From Pseudomonadales bacterium (GTDB taxonomy: Bacteria > Pseudomonadota > Gammaproteobacteria > Pseudomonadales > Pseudohongiellaceae): a stretch of 11,705 nt of DNA. A program made the position numbers and the translations under genes. Position 1 is the first letter of the stretch. Each line of letters opens with the position of its first letter. Positions 9,367-11,705 of the stretch are shown here, one piece after another. The stretch lies in assembly GCA_031277435.1 (NCBI GenBank), contig JAITMI010000349.1:1-11705 (forward strand), written 5' to 3'. The notes under the pieces are model-generated. The model saw only the letters and a program-made list of their open reading frames with translations, was not told the origin of the DNA and searched no databases.

Positions 9367-9391
9367 ATGGAGGGAAGGAGTAGTTCCGTTT

Positions 9392-9793
9392 CTACTCCGG
9401 CGCCGCATACCGATTACTGCTGGCGGCATCCAGCACGCGGCCATCGGGGAATTCAATGCTGCGGGAATTGGCGCGCAGCGAACCATCTTTGGCGGCGTAG
9501 CCGTTGACGATGATCTTGGCGCCCGGCGGCAGCGAGTCCTTGGTCCAGCCCAAACGCAAGAGCACGCCGGGCGAGCCGCCTTCCACCGCCCATTCCTCGG
9601 TTTCGCCTTGCTCGTTCACCACCGCGATATGCAGCCAGGAATGCGGGTTCACCCATTCCATTTTCACCACCGTGCCTTCCAGCCGCACTTCCTTGTTGGC
9701 GTCGAATTCCGCCGAAAAGGAATGATGGGCCAGCGCGGGAATCGTGGCCGCAACGAGTGGCGCGATTAGTAGAATGTTCAGTTTTTTCATCAT
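9392..9793 (-). CDS. DUF6152 family secreted protein
   Basis: The product has 133 residues (132 if the second ATG at 9790 is used). The signal peptide is short (MMKKLNILLIAPLVAATIPALA) and a cut after Ala22 would give a mature protein beginning HHSFSAEFD. The rest matches the DUF6152 pattern: AHHSFSAEFD, then VRLEGTVVKMEWVNPHSWLHIAV (37-59), EEWAVEGGSPGVLLRLGW (66-83) and a C-terminal IEFPDGRVLDAAS. The family has no known activity; it is a small beta-rich periplasmic domain. GGAGG lies 5 nt before the first ATG and 8 nt before the second, so either start works. It follows the gene at 9833-10627 after 39 bp; DUF6152 proteins are often found near secreted proteins of that kind. The conserved His-His at the new N-terminus could bind a metal (speculation). 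Confidence 0.87.
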   Translation of the reverse strand: MMKKLNILLIAPLVAATIPALAHHSFSAEFDANKEVRLEGTVVKMEWVNPHSWLHIAVVNEQGETEEWAVEGGSPGVLLRLGWTKDSLPPGAKIIVNGYAAKDGSLRANSRSIEFPDGRVLDAASSNRYAAPE

Positions 9794-9811
9794 GTCATCC
9801 TCCGGTTACGC

Positions 9812-9825
9812 GACCCCGCGGGGTC
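9812..9825. repeat. Perfect 14-bp palindrome in a short intergenic gap
   Basis: GACCCCGCGGGGTC reads identically on both strands with no spacer. It lies in the 39-bp gap (9794-9832) between the gene ending at 9833 and the DUF6152 gene, 8 bp beyond that gap's first stop-proximal bases and upstream of the GGAGG ribosome site. It could be an operator, a remnant of a larger palindromic repeat or an RNA hairpin; nothing visible distinguishes these. Confidence 0.6.
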
Positions 9826-9832
9826 AGATTGG

Positions 9833-10627
9833 TCATTGCGGCGCGTCAAGCCCTAACAAATCGCTATACAACAGCTTGTCCGCGAAGGGCACGCATTTGT
9901 GTTCGAGCAATTCGGCGTTGGCGTCGATCAGGCGGTACAGCGGCATCTCGATGGTCCAGGGGCGCGAATAGGTCGCGGGATCCTCCAACGTGGCCTCGTA
10001 CCAGAGATGATCGGCATCGAGCAATGTAAAACGCTCGGTTACTTTCAATTCGACGCTGTGATGATTACCCGCGCGATCCAGCCAGCTTTGCTCGTTCTGG
10101 CCAGTGGTGGTGATTACCAGCGTATCGCCATCCCAGGCGCCGCTGGATTTACCCATCCAGGATTCGAGCGGCGGCTCGCTGGCGTCGTTCATGTAGATGA
10201 TGCGGTGCGCGGCGGCGAAGGGATAAACCATCAGCATATCGCCATCGCCCTGGGCGATTTGGAACGGCATGTCGTGATAGGTGGAACGGGGAATGCCGAG
10301 CATGTAGCACTTGGCTTCGGGGTCCGCCTGGGGCCAGGCGGCGCGGTTGGCATCGCGCTTGGCGAGGGCATCGGGCAGGTAGGGAATCGTGCCTTCTTGC
10401 ACCACGCTCTTGCCCGCCGGAATCGCGGCGATGGCGCCGAGCGGCCAGGCTTGGTCGATGGCCTCGGCGGAATGCGCTTCGAGATTCCAATGCGCGTTAT
10501 TGAGCGCTTGCCAGATGCCGTTGAAATTGGGATGGCCGCCAAGCGTAGCGGGGCGCGCCGCTTCCTGGGCCTGTAGCGCCGATGTAGAGCACAGCAGTGT
10601 TAGCGTGAGGGCGAAACGAATCGACAT
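9833..10627 (-). CDS. Secreted protein of unknown function with a WDGDTLVITTT motif
   Basis: The 264-residue product has a Sec signal peptide (MSIRFALTLTLLCSTSALQA, likely cut before Q21). I recognise it as one of a large group of secreted hypothetical proteins in Gamma- and Alphaproteobacteria but know no function. Recognisable blocks: NFNGIWQ (35-40 region), CYMLGIPRSTYHDMPFQI (107-124), HRIIYMND (141-148), WMGKSSGAWDGDTLVITTT (157-175), SWLDRAGNHHS (181-191) and DADHLWYEATLEDPATYSRPW (204-224). The repeated Trp/Gly/Asp content suggests a beta-rich fold. AAGGAG (10635-10640), 7 nt before the ATG, fixes the start. It heads the minus-strand group with DUF6152 and the metallo-hydrolase. The partial gene at 10892 on the other strand carries a related motif set (GIW, WMGES..GHWEGNTLVVETTNF), so the two may be distant paralogues facing away from a shared promoter region. 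Confidence 0.85.
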   Translation of the reverse strand: MSIRFALTLTLLCSTSALQAQEAARPATLGGHPNFNGIWQALNNAHWNLEAHSAEAIDQAWPLGAIAAIPAGKSVVQEGTIPYLPDALAKRDANRAAWPQADPEAKCYMLGIPRSTYHDMPFQIAQGDGDMLMVYPFAAAHRIIYMNDASEPPLESWMGKSSGAWDGDTLVITTTGQNEQSWLDRAGNHHSVELKVTERFTLLDADHLWYEATLEDPATYSRPWTIEMPLYRLIDANAELLEHKCVPFADKLLYSDLLGLDAPQ

Positions 10628-10891
10628 CTATCCACTCCTTCATTCTTTTTCAGTGTTTTTGTTGTTGGTGCATGGTGCGGGTGTCGCGGACGGACGCGGC
10701 GAGCTTAGCACGCCATCAGGCATCATGAAACGTCATCACTTGCGCCATTTGCCCGCGCGAATCTACTATTGGGCCCATGCGGCGGCTTCCCTCAATTTCC
10801 CGTGCCGCCGTTGCAAAGGCTACGACACCGCAGGTTGGCAATTTCCACAATAACGATTTTCATAACGATTCATAAGAACGAGGTGGCTTGT
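10628..10891. other. Divergent intergenic region (264 bp) between two secreted-protein genes
   Basis: This stretch should hold the promoters for the genes starting at 10627 (minus) and 10892 (plus). TTGGCA at 10835-10840 resembles a -35 box facing right, but no good -10 sits at the right spacing. Near the right end the octamer TAACGATT occurs twice (10851-10858 and 10863-10870), interleaved with two CATAA copies (10861-10865 and 10871-10875). A short open frame of 42 codons (10725-10853, plus) exists but has little support. Confidence 0.5.
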
Positions 10892-11705
10892 ATGACCGTA
10901 CCGACGCTTTCCCTGAAACACCTTGCCCTTGCCCTGCTTTTTGCTCAAAACGGCGTATTCGCCGCTGAATGGACGCAGCCCATGACGTCCTGGGGCGAGC
11001 CGGACATTGCGGGCATCTGGCCCATCAATCATCTGATTGGCGTACCGTTACAGCGCAACACGCAGTATGGCGATCGCCTCTACATGAACGATGATGAATA
11101 CGCACAGGCGCAAGCCGGCGTACAAGCGCGCGATGAGCGCTTCCAGAATGGCCCGATCCCCGTGGCGGACGCGGCGGGTCAGGCGATGCGGCAAACGTCC
11201 TTGATCGCGGAGCCGGTTGATGGCCGCTTCCCGGCGCTCACACCATACGGTCAACAATTGCAGGCGGCGATGCGCGATTCTTACCGGCCCGGCCAGACGG
11301 TGTTCGACGGCATTGAAGATTTCAGCGCCTGGGACCGCTGCATCACGCGCGGGATGCCGGTGTCGATGCTGCCGCGCAATTACAACAATGGCATCCGCAT
11401 CATGCAGGCGCCTGGTTACGTAATGATCATTCTTGAAATGGCGCACGAAACCCGCGTCATCCCCACCACCGCCATGCCGCCGCTCGATGGCGCGATCAAG
11501 CAGTGGATGGGCGAATCGCGCGGCCATTGGGAAGGCAATACGCTGGTGGTGGAAACCACCAACTTCAACGGTTTGGTCGGCAAAACCAGCGGCGGCGTGC
11601 CGGGCGCGCCACGCGAATTACAGCCTTCGACCGAGAACATGCGCATCGTCGAACGCCTCACCCGCACCGGCCCCGATACCATGGACTTCGAAATGCTGAT
11701 CGAAG
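10892..11705 (+). CDS. Secreted protein of unknown function with a GHWEGNTLVVETTNF motif (partial, runs off right edge)
   Basis: The frame is open from the ATG at 10892 to the window end (271 codons). The ATG is preceded by GAGG (10880-10883) at 8 nt; a GTG three codons upstream is a less likely start. A Sec signal peptide is present (LKHLALALLFAQNGVFAA, cut near Ala25). Blocks: WGEPDIAGIWP (34-43), DRCITRGMPVSMLPRNYNNG (148-167), WMGESRGHWEGNTLVVETTNF (205-225), and ERLTRTGPDTMDFEMLI (254-270). These are hallmarks of a widespread, uncharacterised family of secreted proteins in Proteobacteria and Acidobacteria, usually a little over 300 residues, so most of the protein is visible. It resembles the shorter product encoded at 9833-10627 in motif order. 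Function is unknown; single Cys150 in DRC is the only notable reactive residue. Confidence 0.85.
   Translation, partial: MTVPTLSLKHLALALLFAQNGVFAAEWTQPMTSWGEPDIAGIWPINHLIGVPLQRNTQYGDRLYMNDDEYAQAQAGVQARDERFQNGPIPVADAAGQAMRQTSLIAEPVDGRFPALTPYGQQLQAAMRDSYRPGQTVFDGIEDFSAWDRCITRGMPVSMLPRNYNNGIRIMQAPGYVMIILEMAHETRVIPTTAMPPLDGAIKQWMGESRGHWEGNTLVVETTNFNGLVGKTSGGVPGAPRELQPSTENMRIVERLTRTGPDTMDFEMLIE

Overview
The window is moderately GC-rich DNA, almost fully packed with genes, and reads like an accessory region of a free-living gammaproteobacterium. That assignment is an inference. The DUF6152 protein, the secreted proteins with a WEGDTLVVETTNF-type motif, and the Tat-exported thiamine diphosphate enzyme beside a small cytochrome c are a combination I associate with marine and soil Gammaproteobacteria. 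The left third instead carries families best known from Planctomycetes and Verrucomicrobia. No rRNA, tRNA, CRISPR array, transposase or phage gene is visible.

Layout. (1) Positions 1-5704, minus strand: a tight three-gene operon read right to left. It encodes a large lipoprotein with PSCyt1, DUF1549, LamG-like and DUF1553 domains and two CxxCH haem motifs; a Tat-exported DUF1501 protein; and a membrane protein with a DUF2231-like helical part and a C-terminal CxxCH domain, cut by the window edge. (2) Positions 5705-5978: a divergent intergenic region. (3) Positions 5979-8343, plus strand: a two-gene operon for a Tat-exported thiamine-diphosphate enzyme of the acetolactate synthase/benzoylformate decarboxylase superfamily and a small periplasmic cytochrome c. 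(4) Positions 8371-8432: a perfect 24-bp inverted repeat between convergent genes, which also supplies the last codon and stop of the gene on its right. (5) Positions 8427-10627, minus strand: a subclass B3-like metallo-beta-lactamase-fold protein, a DUF6152 protein and a secreted protein of unknown function, separated by two further palindromic elements. (6) Position 10892 to the end, plus strand: a second secreted protein sharing short motifs with the one at 9833-10627, cut by the window edge.

All eight genes encode proteins with an export signal or membrane segments, and three encode covalent c-type haem sites (four CxxCH motifs in all). The simplest joint reading, which is inference, is a set of periplasmic and outer-surface oxidative enzymes. 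On this reading the thiamine enzyme and its cytochrome would form one electron-delivering pair, and the DUF1553/DUF1501/DUF2231-cytochrome operon a second redox module, perhaps acting on an extracellular polymer or organic acid. No gene gives away the substrate.
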